This document shows, one piece after another, positions 8,237-16,530 of a DNA stretch of 44,518 nt (position 1 is its first letter; each line of letters begins with the position of its first letter). Position numbers and translations under genes: made by a program. This stretch comes from UBA6080 sp964607515 (lineage in GTDB: Bacteria; Fermentibacterota; Fermentibacteria; Fermentibacterales; JCC-6). Below the pieces are notes generated by a model that saw nothing but the letters and a program-made list of their open reading frames with translations, ran no database searches and was not told the origin of the DNA. Where the stretch lies: the NCBI GenBank assembly GCA_964607515.1, contig CAZSKU010000023.1:1-44518 (forward strand), given 5' to 3'.

Positions 8237-10270
8237 ATGAACAGCTTTGCAGAGCAGATACGAAAGGGCATTCCCGGGGAGATCCCGACGATGCCGCCGC
8301 CTATACCGGGCGCCAACCACGCCCCGGCGCGTCCCGGTATTCTCACCCCGGCGGAGAGAGAACTGGCTCTCTCCAACGCCCTCAGGTACTTCCCGGAAGC
8401 CTGGCACCCCCGGCTCGCCCCGGAGTTTGCCGAAGAGCTCCTCCGCGACGGCCGAATAACCATGCGCCGTTTCAGACCCGCCTACCCCATGCATGCCAGG
8501 CCCATCGGCGAGTACCCGTGCCGCACCCTTCAGGCGGCTGCGATCATGCTCATGATCCAGAACAACCTTGATCCCCGGGTTGCCCAGCATCCCGAGGAAC
8601 TGGTTACCTACGGAGGCAACGGGAACGTCTTTCAGAACTGGGCCCAGTACCTGCTCACCATGAAGTACCTTTCCGAAATGACCGGAGAACAGACCCTGGT
8701 GCTCTACTCCGGACACCCCCTGGGACTCTTCCCCAGCCATCCCGACGCCCCCAGGGCGGTGGTGACCAATGGCATGGTGATACCCAGCCATTCCAGCCCC
8801 GACGACTACAACAGGATGGCGGCCCTGGGGGTGACCAGCTACGGCCAGATGACCGCCGGCAGCTTCATGTACATAGGCCCCCAGGGCATAGTCCACGGCA
8901 CCACCATCACTCTGATGAACGCCGGAAGGATGTTCCTCGGGGGCGACGGCTCCCTGGCGGGCAGACTCTTCGTCAGCAGCGGTCTGGGGGGAATGAGCGG
9001 CGCCCAGGCCAAGGCGGCGGTTATTGCTGGAGCAGTCGGGGTCATCGCCGAGATCAACCCCAAGCCCCTGAGAACCAGGCATGAACAGGGCTGGCTGCAG
9101 GAGGTAGAGGACGATCTGGACCGGCTCCTGCTCAGGATAGACCGGGCGAAAAGGGAGAAGAAACCCCTGAGCCTCGGCTTCCTGGGCAACGTGGTGGACC
9201 TGTGGGAGCGGCTGACCGCGGAGGGGGTTCACGTGGACCTGGGAAGCGACCAGACCAGCCTTCACAACCCCTTCATGGGCGGATACTACCCGGCGGGCCT
9301 CACCCTGGAGGAGAGCAACGGCATGATGACCGCCGATCCTTCGGAGTTCAGGGCCAGGGTGCAGGAGTCCCTCCGCAGGCAGGTCAGGGCCATCAACTCT
9401 CTTCACGACCGGGGCATGTACTTCTGGGACTACGGCAACGCCTTCCTGCTGGAGGCGGGCAGGGCCGGGGCAGAGGGCATTCTCAGGCCCGACGGAACCT
9501 TCGGATACCCCTCCTACGTGGAGGACATCATGGGCCCGGTCTGCTTCGACTACGGGTTCGGTCCCTTCCGATGGGTCTGCACCTCGGGAAGACCGGAGGA
9601 TCTGGAGGCCACCGACAGGATAGCCGGCGACCTGCTTGAGGAAATGGCGAAGACGGCTCCCGAAGAGAACCGGCAGCAGCTTCTGGACAACCTTCACTGG
9701 ATACGCCGGGCCAAGGACAACAGGCTGGTGGTTGGAAGCCAGGCCAGGATTCTCTACGCCGACTGGAAGGGACGGATACGTCTGGCCCTGACTTTCAACG
9801 ATGCCATCGGCCGGGGTGACATCTCAGCCCCGATAGTCCTGGGCCGGGACCACCACGACGTGTCGGGAACAGACAGCCCCTACCGGGAGACCGCAAACAT
9901 AAGGGACGGTTCGGCCTTCACCGCGGACATGGCGGTGCATAACGTGATAGGCGACTCCTTCCGGGGCGCGACCTGGGTCAGCCTGCACAACGGGGGCGGC
10001 GTGGGCTGGGGCGAGGTGATCAACGGCGGTTTCGGCCTGGTTCTGGACGGTTCCCCCGAAGCCGCCCGCAGGGCCTCCTCCATGCTGAGCTGGGACGTGG
10101 GCAACGGCCTCACCCGCAGGAGCTGGGCCCGGAATCCCGGCGCCGTATGGGCGGTGAAGCATGCCATGAGCGAGGAGCCCCTGATGCGGGTGACCCTGCC
10201 GGAGACGGCCGACGGCGACCTCGTCAAAAGGACTGTGGAACAGGTTTTCGGCGGTGAAAAAACAAAATGA
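8237..10270 (+). CDS. hutU: Urocanate hydratase
   Basis: Urocanase converts urocanate to imidazolone propionate in histidine breakdown, using tightly bound NAD. The 677-residue product is the longer form of the family. It shows TYGGNGNVFQNWAQY, the NAD-binding GLGGMSGAQ (residues 249-257), and the active-site region with Cys436 just before YGFGPFRW, which matches the reactive cysteine that precedes GPFRW in characterised urocanases. ATG 8237 has a strong GGAGGTGG upstream; the open frame before it is antisense to the GT9 gene and not used. The 171-nt divergent spacer (8066-8236) holds no gene or clear promoter that I can defend. No hutH, hutI or hutG lies in the window. Confidence 0.95.
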   Translation: MNSFAEQIRKGIPGEIPTMPPPIPGANHAPARPGILTPAERELALSNALRYFPEAWHPRLAPEFAEELLRDGRITMRRFRPAYPMHARPIGEYPCRTLQAAAIMLMIQNNLDPRVAQHPEELVTYGGNGNVFQNWAQYLLTMKYLSEMTGEQTLVLYSGHPLGLFPSHPDAPRAVVTNGMVIPSHSSPDDYNRMAALGVTSYGQMTAGSFMYIGPQGIVHGTTITLMNAGRMFLGGDGSLAGRLFVSSGLGGMSGAQAKAAVIAGAVGVIAEINPKPLRTRHEQGWLQEVEDDLDRLLLRIDRAKREKKPLSLGFLGNVVDLWERLTAEGVHVDLGSDQTSLHNPFMGGYYPAGLTLEESNGMMTADPSEFRARVQESLRRQVRAINSLHDRGMYFWDYGNAFLLEAGRAGAEGILRPDGTFGYPSYVEDIMGPVCFDYGFGPFRWVCTSGRPEDLEATDRIAGDLLEEMAKTAPEENRQQLLDNLHWIRRAKDNRLVVGSQARILYADWKGRIRLALTFNDAIGRGDISAPIVLGRDHHDVSGTDSPYRETANIRDGSAFTADMAVHNVIGDSFRGATWVSLHNGGGVGWGEVINGGFGLVLDGSPEAARRASSMLSWDVGNGLTRRSWARNPGAVWAVKHAMSEEPLMRVTLPETADGDLVKRTVEQVFGGEKTK

Positions 10271-10929
10271 TGACAGTCAATAGCATGGACGAATTAGTTG
10301 ACAAAGTTTACTCCGTCCCCGAGGCGGTGCTGTTCGACGCGGACGGAACCCTGCTGGACTACCGTCGGGCCCAGATGGAGGCGGTGGGCGGGGATCCGGA
10401 GCTGTTCCGGCTGGTGAACGGCCATGACGTCCAGTCCTACGAATCCAGGGGAACACCGGAGCCCCGGGGGGAGCTTCGGGAGTTCCTGAAGGGCTACTTC
10501 CGAAGGCTGGCCCTTCGGGGAGACCTGATGCCCGGGGTCGTAAAGACCCTGGAAGTCCTGAAGGGCAAGACCGCCATGGCGGTGGTCTCCAACGGCGAGG
10601 GCGCCGTTCAGGACTCGAGGTTGGCAGAAGGGGGCATTATTGATTACTTTCCGGTCAGGGTTTACAGCCGGGACGAAGGAGTGGCCAAGCCCGATCCGGA
10701 AATCCTTCACACAACCCTGAGAAGGCTTGGCGTTTTACCGGCGAACGCGGTATTCGTGGGGGACAGCGCCGCCAGCGACATGGCAGCCGCCCGGGCCGCG
10801 GGAATCCGGTTCATCTGGTTCCGGCCCGACGGATGCTTCGACGCCCCCGGCGAACGGATCGCGGAAATAGTGGAAATGGTTCAACTACCGGGCGTGCTTG
10901 CCCGGGCAAACGGAGAGGGAAGAAAATGA
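10267..10929 (+). CDS. HAD-superfamily hydrolase (phosphatase-like)
   Basis: A 220-residue haloacid dehalogenase-type hydrolase. It has motif I FDADGT (Asp24 nucleophile, Asp26), motif II VVSNG, the motif III lysine in VAKPDPEIL, and motif IV VGDSAASDMAAARAAG. A small helical cap sits between motifs I and II, as in phosphoglycolate phosphatase/YjjG-like enzymes; the substrate is unknown. It overlaps hutU by 4 nt (ATGA), so it is coupled to urocanase translation, and its own stop overlaps the next gene. The coupling hints at a housekeeping or damage-control role in the same pathway, but nothing proves it. Confidence 0.88.
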   Translation: MMTVNSMDELVDKVYSVPEAVLFDADGTLLDYRRAQMEAVGGDPELFRLVNGHDVQSYESRGTPEPRGELREFLKGYFRRLALRGDLMPGVVKTLEVLKGKTAMAVVSNGEGAVQDSRLAEGGIIDYFPVRVYSRDEGVAKPDPEILHTTLRRLGVLPANAVFVGDSAASDMAAARAAGIRFIWFRPDGCFDAPGERIAEIVEMVQLPGVLARANGEGRK

Positions 10930-11417
10930 AATACCTTGTCCTGGTACTCGCACTCGCGGCTGTTTCCTTCGGTTACATCAGCCACGGCCCCCAGGTGAGG
11001 GTCTGGCTCCCCACCGGCGACATGGGCGACGCCTACAACACCAGCTTCGGCATCCACTACCAGCTCCTTTACCACATGCCGGTAGTGGCCCTGGAGGGCT
11101 CCATCGGCTACGTCTTCCTCTCTCCCGAGGAAGTGGAAGGCGCCGAGGTCAGCGCCCACCTCATCCCCATAACCGCGGGCATCCGCAGCTACAGCGGCCC
11201 CCTGTACATCGCCGGCGGTCTCGAGTACGACAACATGAGCTACTCCGTGGAAGTCGGCGGCGTTGAGACCGAGGACTCCGATGGCGAGATCGGCGGCTTC
11301 ATCGGCGCCGGCATGGTGAACAGGACGGGCTTCGGCAAGCTGGACCTCAGCGCCAGGGCCCACTGGATGGACTTCGACGACTTCATGATCAGCCTCGGCG
11401 GCGGCATCAACTTCTAG
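10926..11417 (+). CDS. Small secreted beta-barrel-like envelope protein
   Basis: A 163-residue protein with a cleavable-looking signal peptide (MKYLVLVLALAAVSFGY) and alternating hydrophobic/polar beta strands with glycine-rich turns throughout. It ends in a strand with a terminal aromatic residue (SLGGGINF), typical of small outer-membrane beta barrels. The length would suit about eight strands. ATG 10926 overlaps the HAD stop as ATGA and has GAGAGGGAAG upstream. No enzyme motif is visible. The function is unknown; outer-membrane location is inferred from the signal peptide and the last residue. Confidence 0.75.
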   Translation: MKYLVLVLALAAVSFGYISHGPQVRVWLPTGDMGDAYNTSFGIHYQLLYHMPVVALEGSIGYVFLSPEEVEGAEVSAHLIPITAGIRSYSGPLYIAGGLEYDNMSYSVEVGGVETEDSDGEIGGFIGAGMVNRTGFGKLDLSARAHWMDFDDFMISLGGGINF

Positions 11418-11435
11418 CCGGCCGCGGCGCGGACG

Positions 11436-11467
11436 AAGGGGCGGGCACTGCCCGCCCCTTCTTTTCG
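11436..11467 (+). terminator. Rho-independent terminator after the hutU operon
   Basis: A perfect 11-bp stem (AAGGGGCGGGC with GCCCGCCCCTT) closes a 3-nt loop and is followed by CTTTTCG. It lies 19 nt after the stop at 11417, so it should end the hutU-HAD-envelope protein transcript. On the minus strand the hairpin has no T-run, so it is probably one-way. Confidence 0.9.
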
Positions 11468-11485
11468 TTCCCGCCGGATGGAAGT

Positions 11486-11857
11486 TCAAGCCTTCTTGCA
11501 GTTCACTCCATCCAGCCCGGAGAAGTGCTCGTCCTGGGTCCACAGTACCGCTTTGAACTTCCTCGCGGTGGCCAGGATCATGCTGTCCGCCATAGGAATA
11601 TGGTGTTTCAGACTTATCATCGCCGCACTAAGAGCAATGTCCTCGGTCAAATCAACGATCTTACCCAGCCTCATCTGGGAGACAGCCCGCAAGGCCTGCG
11701 CCTCGCTTCCCACGGAAAAAACTTTCTTGAAGACCTCGTAGACGCAGATCGTGGGTACTATCAGGTCTCCCAAGGACTCCAGCGGTCTTGCGAAGTAACC
11801 CGAATTGCAGCCATCGTAGAAGTACTCCAACCAGCCTGAAGTATCAACGAGGTTCAC
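11486..11857 (-). CDS. vapC: VapC-type PIN-domain ribonuclease toxin
   Basis: A 123-residue PIN-domain protein. The four acidic metal-binding residues are visible: Asp5 in NLVDTSGW, Glu41 in VYEV, Asp91 in PMADSMI and Asp109 in WTQDEHF. VapC toxins cleave specific RNAs, often initiator tRNA or the rRNA sarcin-ricin loop, when not held by VapB. The start is GTG 11857, overlapping the vapB stop as GTGA; an ATG two nt later on the plus-strand coordinates is out of frame. All catalytic residues are present, so it should be active. Confidence 0.93.
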   Translation of the reverse strand: MNLVDTSGWLEYFYDGCNSGYFARPLESLGDLIVPTICVYEVFKKVFSVGSEAQALRAVSQMRLGKIVDLTEDIALSAAMISLKHHIPMADSMILATARKFKAVLWTQDEHFSGLDGVNCKKA

Positions 11858-12063
11858 ATCCGGTCTTCCTCGTCTCTCGCGAAGACCGGATCGAGGCCCC
11901 GTAGGAATCCCCTGGATTCGATCATGGGCCGTACCCGCACAAGCTCGATCCTGTCGTCGAAGCAGATCACGTGGAGTTTCTCCCCAGGGTGGAGACCTGT
12001 CTGCTCCCGGGCGGTCTTGGGAATGACAACCTGATACTTGGGTGAAACGGTAACGGTATTCAT
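11854..12063 (-). CDS. vapB: VapB-type AbrB/MazE-fold antitoxin
   Basis: A 69-residue antitoxin with an N-terminal swapped-hairpin AbrB fold: TVSPKYQVVIPKTARE followed by GLHPGEKLHV. The acidic/basic C-terminal tail (FARDEED) would bind and block VapC. ATG 12063 has AAGGAG seven nt upstream; the open extension to 12147 runs over the promoter and is rejected. VapBC complexes usually repress their own promoter, and the palindromic promoter just upstream fits that. Confidence 0.92.
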   Translation of the reverse strand: MNTVTVSPKYQVVIPKTAREQTGLHPGEKLHVICFDDRIELVRVRPMIESRGFLRGLDPVFARDEEDRM

Positions 12064-12084
12064 ATCGATCTCCTTTTCGTCATA

Positions 12085-12114
12085 CGTATATGCTATCGAT
12101 ATGAGGATTGTCAA
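12085..12114 (-). promoter_or_regulatory. vapBC promoter with palindromic operator-like sequence
   Basis: Reading the minus strand, a perfect TTGACA (12109-12114) is followed after 18 nt by TATACG (12085-12090), 21 nt before the vapB ATG. The spacer and -10 contain near-palindromes (ATCGAT, CATATACGTATG), plausible VapBC binding sites. The 12061-12120 stretch is only 22/60 G+C, far below the flanks. Confidence 0.72.
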
Positions 12115-12157
12115 TATCGACTTCATCCGTATCGGGCAGGAACACAAGAACCGGATA

Positions 12158-13255
12158 TCACACGACCTGGAAAACCTTGTCGGAAATGGAACCAGCTTCC
12201 TCCCGGGCGCGCCGCCGGAAGGCTCTCCATTCGTTGACGTCCGATGGAGGAATCAGCCGGTCGTCGCCTTCCCGGCGTACCAGACCTATGGCCTCGGTCG
12301 GGCAGACCTGGGAGCACTGCCCGCAGCCTGCACATTTATGGGGCTCAACCCTGCTCGTCCCCTCGACCACCGTCATCGCCCCGAAGGGACAGCGCACGAC
12401 ACACTCGCCGCACCCGATGCAGGCTTCAGGGGCTACGACCGCCTGAAAGCCCGATCCTGCAACCGTTCCGGCGATCCCCAGGGATACCAGCCCCCGGAGA
12501 ACTCCGCAGCAGCATGTGCAGCAGTTGCAGATGTACTGAACTCCCTCCCTGTAGTTGGCCGTGGAATGCACCAGTCCCGACTCCGCTGCCTCCCGCAGAA
12601 TCCGGAGGGCTTCGTCCCTGCTGATCGGACGGTCAATGTCGCTGCCATCGAAGGCATGTTCGAAGGGGGCGAACACCAGGCAATTATCCACGGGATGCTC
12701 GCACCCCCTGCCTATCAACTTCTGCTGCGTTCTGCATATGCATTGCCTCACTGCCCATGATTTTGCGTTCCCGAGAATCTCTGCTGCCCTCTCGTAGGGG
12801 AAGATCTCCATGTTGAACGAGACCGACTTCTCTATGGGCAGAACACGGTGCAGGTGGGGCTTCTCCCGGGACATGCCCCCACCGCTCTCCAGGAAGTACT
12901 GTTCCACCAGGGCCGCCATTTCCCGATCCATCCGGGGCAGCTGGAACTCGTATATGCCTACGATGAAAGGTCTGAGGGCAAAAACGCCCCTCGCGCCCAC
13001 CGAGCAGCGGGACAGCACGCCTTTTCGGGACAGATTCTCCAGAAGCCGGGAAACCTCCTCCGGATCCATCCCGACCCGGGCAGCCACCGATGCGGCGGTC
13101 TCGTACTCCAGGCTCATGGAGCAAGCCATCAGCGCTTCCTCCGGGGTGCAGATCCTCGCCAGCAGTCGGAGCTCTACGCCGCTCTCGGTGGAGGGGAAAC
13201 TGTTCGGCAGACTGTCGAGCCGTTCGGCGAGAAGACGGTAGGGGTCTTTTGGCAC
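12158..13255 (-). CDS. Winged-helix plus multi-cluster 4Fe-4S protein
   Basis: A 365-residue cytosolic protein. The N-terminus (about residues 25-110) looks like a winged-helix domain (TAASVAARVGMDPEEVSRLL, then KGVLSR). The middle has extra cysteines in CIC...GC...C and an unusual YICNCCTCCCG run. The C-terminal third is a classic two-cluster ferredoxin (CIGCGECVVRCP and CAGCGQCSQVCP). Proteins of this layout occur in anaerobes and are usually annotated only as 4Fe-4S binding; a redox sensor or electron-transfer adaptor is plausible. The GTG start at 13255 has AAGGAGAGG upstream. It follows the methyltransferase by 32 nt. Confidence 0.82.
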   Translation of the reverse strand: MPKDPYRLLAERLDSLPNSFPSTESGVELRLLARICTPEEALMACSMSLEYETAASVAARVGMDPEEVSRLLENLSRKGVLSRCSVGARGVFALRPFIVGIYEFQLPRMDREMAALVEQYFLESGGGMSREKPHLHRVLPIEKSVSFNMEIFPYERAAEILGNAKSWAVRQCICRTQQKLIGRGCEHPVDNCLVFAPFEHAFDGSDIDRPISRDEALRILREAAESGLVHSTANYREGVQYICNCCTCCCGVLRGLVSLGIAGTVAGSGFQAVVAPEACIGCGECVVRCPFGAMTVVEGTSRVEPHKCAGCGQCSQVCPTEAIGLVRREGDDRLIPPSDVNEWRAFRRRAREEAGSISDKVFQVV

Positions 13256-13287
13256 AACCTCTCCTTTCAGCCAGCCTTCGTGCAGAG

Positions 13288-14085
13288 TCAGCGGTTCCGG
13301 TTGTTCCGGGAAGCCTGACGGGGCTTCTCCGCTGCAACGGACAGATGATCCCTGCCGGGCTCATAGGGCTTTCCTCCCAGGTCTCCGTACGCGGCGACGG
13401 ACGAGAACCCCCGGGATGACAGAAGCTCCCTGACTTCTTCCGAACCGTACAGCCTCATTCCGTAGACGTACTCCCGGCGGTCGGCGCCCTTCAGCAGAAT
13501 CCAGCGGGTGGTGTTCCACGTCCACTCCGGATCGACCTCAGACTCTTCCAGTCTGATGGTTCCGTCCTTCTCCTCGTACCAGTGACGGAACCGCCCGGAG
13601 GGTCTTCCGGCTTTGACCAGCTCCCGGGGAACGACCTGCAGAAGAAACCGGCCGCCGGGCCTCAGGGAGGCGAAACAGTTGCCGATGACCCTGGCGTCGT
13701 CCCCCGGGTCCCGGAAGTAACCGAAGGAATTGTACATCAGGATCACGTGATCGAAGCCGTCCCTTTCCATGAATTCCCTCATGTCCGCCCGGATGAACCT
13801 GGCGTCGCTTCCGGCAAGTTCCCCATTCTTTAACGCTTCGGAGATGAAACCGGGGTTGAGATCCACCCCGGTGACCCTGCAGCCCAGCGCCGACAGCGCC
13901 AGGGAATGCCTGCCGAATCCGCACGCAAGATCCAGTACCGAATCGCCGGGTTTCATCCGGAGAAGCGCCGAGATTTGCCCGGCGGCGGCCCCGGAGGCCT
14001 CCATCCGCTTTTCAGTCCAGATGAACGCCCGGTTGGCCTTCCAGTAATCCTGATCGGCGAACCATTCCACGGGGGGCGTCATCAT
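13288..14085 (-). CDS. Class I SAM-dependent methyltransferase
   Basis: A 265-residue Rossmann methyltransferase. Motif I is VLDLACGFGRHSL, followed by the acidic residue of VTGVDLNP that binds the SAM ribose, then FIRADMREF, and motif IV in HVILMYNSFGYF. The C-terminal beta strands are as in small-molecule methyltransferases. The substrate is unknown. I use ATG 14085, which has GAGGAG five nt upstream; a second ATG at 14082 is equally possible, and 14124 would be out of reach of a ribosome-binding site. It lies 69 nt after the 52-residue membrane protein and before the iron-sulfur gene, probably one transcript. Confidence 0.85.
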   Translation of the reverse strand: MMTPPVEWFADQDYWKANRAFIWTEKRMEASGAAAGQISALLRMKPGDSVLDLACGFGRHSLALSALGCRVTGVDLNPGFISEALKNGELAGSDARFIRADMREFMERDGFDHVILMYNSFGYFRDPGDDARVIGNCFASLRPGGRFLLQVVPRELVKAGRPSGRFRHWYEEKDGTIRLEESEVDPEWTWNTTRWILLKGADRREYVYGMRLYGSEEVRELLSSRGFSSVAAYGDLGGKPYEPGRDHLSVAAEKPRQASRNNRNR

Positions 14086-14154
14086 CGGGACTCCTCGAGC
14101 ATCGTTCGGTATTCGGCTGAACACCCGGCGATTGTTACGAAGCCTGAAGCCTGC

Positions 14155-14313
14155 TCATCTGAAATGAACGCCCAGGTAGTAGGGCCAGATGACGAGCCCG
14201 AGGACGGCGCTCCAGAACTGCAGTTTCAGATAGCCTATGGTGAAGAGCCAGCCGATGAACCATACCACGCCCATGCCCATTCCCGTCTCGACCTTCACTC
14301 TGTCGGAACCCAT
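14155..14313 (-). CDS. 52-residue membrane protein
   Basis: A short gene hidden in a long antisense open frame. The product, from MGSDRVKVE to LGVHFR, has two hydrophobic segments (VVWFIGWLFTIGYL and FWSAVLGLVIWPYYLG) rich in Trp and Tyr. The ATG at 14313 has AAGGAGGGG nine nt upstream and a well-spaced promoter at 14386-14414, both strong reasons to believe it. Similar small GWLFTIGY-type membrane proteins occur widely, but I cannot assign a role. It is the first gene of a probable three-gene unit with the methyltransferase and the iron-sulfur protein. Confidence 0.8.
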   Translation of the reverse strand: MGSDRVKVETGMGMGVVWFIGWLFTIGYLKLQFWSAVLGLVIWPYYLGVHFR

Positions 14314-14385
14314 CGGGAATCCCCTCCTTGTTCGAACGCCGCGCATGACTGCCAGGAAAGCGGCTGGTAAATCTCTGTTCGCAAG

Positions 14386-14414
14386 TTTATACTTTTGTTT
14401 GACACTATTCGCAA
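14386..14414 (-). promoter_or_regulatory. Promoter for the 52-residue membrane protein operon
   Basis: On the minus strand, TTGCGA (14409-14414), a 17-nt spacer, then TATAAA (14386-14391). The start of transcription would fall near 14379, about 65 nt before the ATG at 14313. Confidence 0.72.
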
Positions 14415-14426
14415 TGGGTTCATGAT
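14399..14426 (+). promoter_or_regulatory. Candidate promoter for the M1 metallopeptidase
   Basis: On the plus strand, a perfect TTGACA (14399-14404), a 16-nt spacer, then CATGAT (14421-14426; 4 of 6 matches). It overlaps the opposite-strand promoter, so the two could compete. It would give a 5' leader of about 190 nt. Confidence 0.5.
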
Positions 14427-14625
14427 CGCAGGCAATCCTCTTTCCCTCGGGAGAACCGGGAATCGCTCCGCCGGGCGGCCTCGTCCGGCGGTCCCGACAG
14501 CGGCTTCCCCGCCCGGACGTCGGGAACGCGCAGTTCATGTGACTGATCACTCCGGGTCCGGTTTCTCCATGGTTCTCCTCTGCTATATTCAGTTCGGTGG
14601 TTTTTCGGGGCGGAAGGGGGCGTTC

Positions 14626-16530
14626 ATGGTTTTGCTGTTGATTCTTGCGCTTTACGTCAACGATCCTGAGGAGGTTTTCCTGGAGTTCTCCGCGCTGGCC
14701 AGGCCGCTGACATCCGCGGCCTTCGTGGAGGAGTTCGATCATCCGGAGAACCCCGTGGACATCCTTCATTACGACGTTTCCCTGGAGGTATTCGAGGAAC
14801 TGCAGGAGATAGCCGGGGTGACGGTGGTGCAGATGGCCGCCAAGACTTTCCCGGTATCCTCGGTCAGGCTGGACCTGCGGCAGCTGGAGGCGGATTCGGT
14901 GTGGTGCCCGTCCGGACCCCTGGCCTACTACCAGCAGGAGGACTCGATCTTCATCACCCTGGGCCAGCCCCTGAACCCGGGGGACACCACCGAGGTGCAC
15001 ATCTCCTACGGGGGCGCTCCGTATCACGAGAGCTGGGGGGGTTTCTGGTTCGGGAACGTGATCACCTACCACATCGGGGTGGGGATCTACACTCCGGGGC
15101 AGTGCATGGGGAAGTGCATGTTCCCCTGCTGGGACCACCAGAACGACAAGGCTTCCTTCGACTTCCACATAACCTGCGACCAGGGCGACTACGCGGTGGC
15201 CAACGGGGATTCCGCGGGGGTGGAGATCGCCGGCGGAAAGGCCACCTTCCACTGGACCATGCCCCAGCAGATGCCCACCTACCTGGTCGGGATGAACGTG
15301 GGCGACTACGAGGTGCTCCACGATTCCACCGACGCCAGGATCTACTACTACGTCTACTCCTGGGACGTGCCGGACGCCCTGGGCAGCTTCGTGAACGTGG
15401 ACCTGATGCTGGCGAACCTGGAGGGGCTGTTCGGGGAGTATCCGTGGGACTGCCGGTTCAGCCTGGTGGAGACTCCCAAGGGGGACATGGAGCACGTGTC
15501 CCACGTGACCCACGTGGCCCAGGCGGTGAACGGAAACACCAGCTACGACTGGCTCATAGCCCACGAGATGACCCACCACTGGTGGGGGTGCTGCGTCACT
15601 CCCGGCGAATGGCAGCACATCTGGCTGAAGGAGGGGTTCGCCACCCTGGGCGAGGCGCTGTGGATGGAGACCTACGGCCAGGAAGCCTACGACGAGTACA
15701 TGGTGAACCAGATCATGAAGCCGTACCTGAACAGCGGGGAGATATTCCCCATCTCCCAGCCGTCCACGCCGGCGGAGATCTTCAGCGCCACCACCTACGA
15801 CAAGGCCGGGGCGGTGCTCCACATGCTGCGTTACGTACTGGGGGACGGGCCTTTCTTCGAGACCCTGAACCAGTACTTCCAGGACCACATGTTCGGCCTG
15901 GTGTGGACCGACGACTTCCGGGACGACATCGAGACCTACACGGGCGAGGACATAGACTGGTTTTTCGACACCTGGATCCATGGCTGGGGCTACCCCGTCT
16001 ACGACGTGACCCACGCCGCGGAGCAGTCCGGCGGAGACTGGGAGATAACAATAGACGTGGCCCAGACCCAGACCACCCAGACCATCTTCGAGATGCCCCT
16101 GGAGTTCCTGGTTCAGGGAACGTCGGTGGACACGGTTCTGGTGATGTGGAACGACCAGCAGCAGCAGAGCGAAAGCTGGCTGATCCCCTTCGAGCCGGTG
16201 GAGGTGACCTTCGACCCCTTCCACCATATCCTCTGCGGGAACATCCTCACGGGCATCGAGGACTACAACCTGCCGCCCGGGGGATTGAGCACCGCCTGGG
16301 TGTCCCCCAACCCGGCCGCGGTGAACGTGTCGGTCCACTGGCCAGGCGCCGAGGTCCTGGAGATCCGGGCCAGGGTGTTCGACATGAGCGGAAGGCTCGT
16401 CCGGGAAGCTTCCCTGCCCCCGTCGGACAGGATCCTGTCGGTTTCCGGGCTTCCCCCGGGGGTCTACCTGCTGCAGCTCACCGGGGAGACCGGGGTCCGG
16501 CAGACCTCCCGGCTGGTGGTGGCTGACTGA
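14626..16530 (+). CDS. Secreted M1-family metallopeptidase with C-terminal sorting domain
   Basis: A 634-residue zinc aminopeptidase-like protein. The zinc site is HEMTH (His313, Glu314, His317) plus Glu336 in LKEGFATLGE, exactly the M1 HExxH-18-E spacing; Tyr391 in TTYDKAGAVLHML fits the catalytic tyrosine. The exopeptidase motif GxMEN reads GDMEH here (286-290), so the residue that normally holds the free N-terminus is changed from Asn to His. The N-terminus is hydrophobic (MVLLLILALY) but lacks basic residues. The last ~80 residues (SPNPAAVNV, VFDMSGRLVRE, PPGVYLLQL) form a type IX-like sorting domain. The stop overlaps the convergent MFS gene by 53 nt. Confidence 0.88.
   Translation: MVLLLILALYVNDPEEVFLEFSALARPLTSAAFVEEFDHPENPVDILHYDVSLEVFEELQEIAGVTVVQMAAKTFPVSSVRLDLRQLEADSVWCPSGPLAYYQQEDSIFITLGQPLNPGDTTEVHISYGGAPYHESWGGFWFGNVITYHIGVGIYTPGQCMGKCMFPCWDHQNDKASFDFHITCDQGDYAVANGDSAGVEIAGGKATFHWTMPQQMPTYLVGMNVGDYEVLHDSTDARIYYYVYSWDVPDALGSFVNVDLMLANLEGLFGEYPWDCRFSLVETPKGDMEHVSHVTHVAQAVNGNTSYDWLIAHEMTHHWWGCCVTPGEWQHIWLKEGFATLGEALWMETYGQEAYDEYMVNQIMKPYLNSGEIFPISQPSTPAEIFSATTYDKAGAVLHMLRYVLGDGPFFETLNQYFQDHMFGLVWTDDFRDDIETYTGEDIDWFFDTWIHGWGYPVYDVTHAAEQSGGDWEITIDVAQTQTTQTIFEMPLEFLVQGTSVDTVLVMWNDQQQQSESWLIPFEPVEVTFDPFHHILCGNILTGIEDYNLPPGGLSTAWVSPNPAAVNVSVHWPGAEVLEIRARVFDMSGRLVREASLPPSDRILSVSGLPPGVYLLQLTGETGVRQTSRLVVAD

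Larger units (their letters stand above)
14314..14625. other. 312-nt divergent intergenic region
   Basis: No gene seen. It holds back-to-back promoters (14386-14414 minus; 14399-14426 plus) that share DNA. Between 14427 and 14625, the leader of the metallopeptidase has a GC-rich hairpin (CCGCCGG/CCGGCGG near 14471-14494) and then the ribosome-binding site GAAGGGGG before ATG 14626. Confidence 0.6.

Noticed and set aside
14314..16338. 727-residue minus-strand frame across the peptidase
   Set aside because: Only its last 52 residues, after the ATG at 14313 with a ribosome-binding site, look real; the rest is antisense to a clear M1 peptidase.
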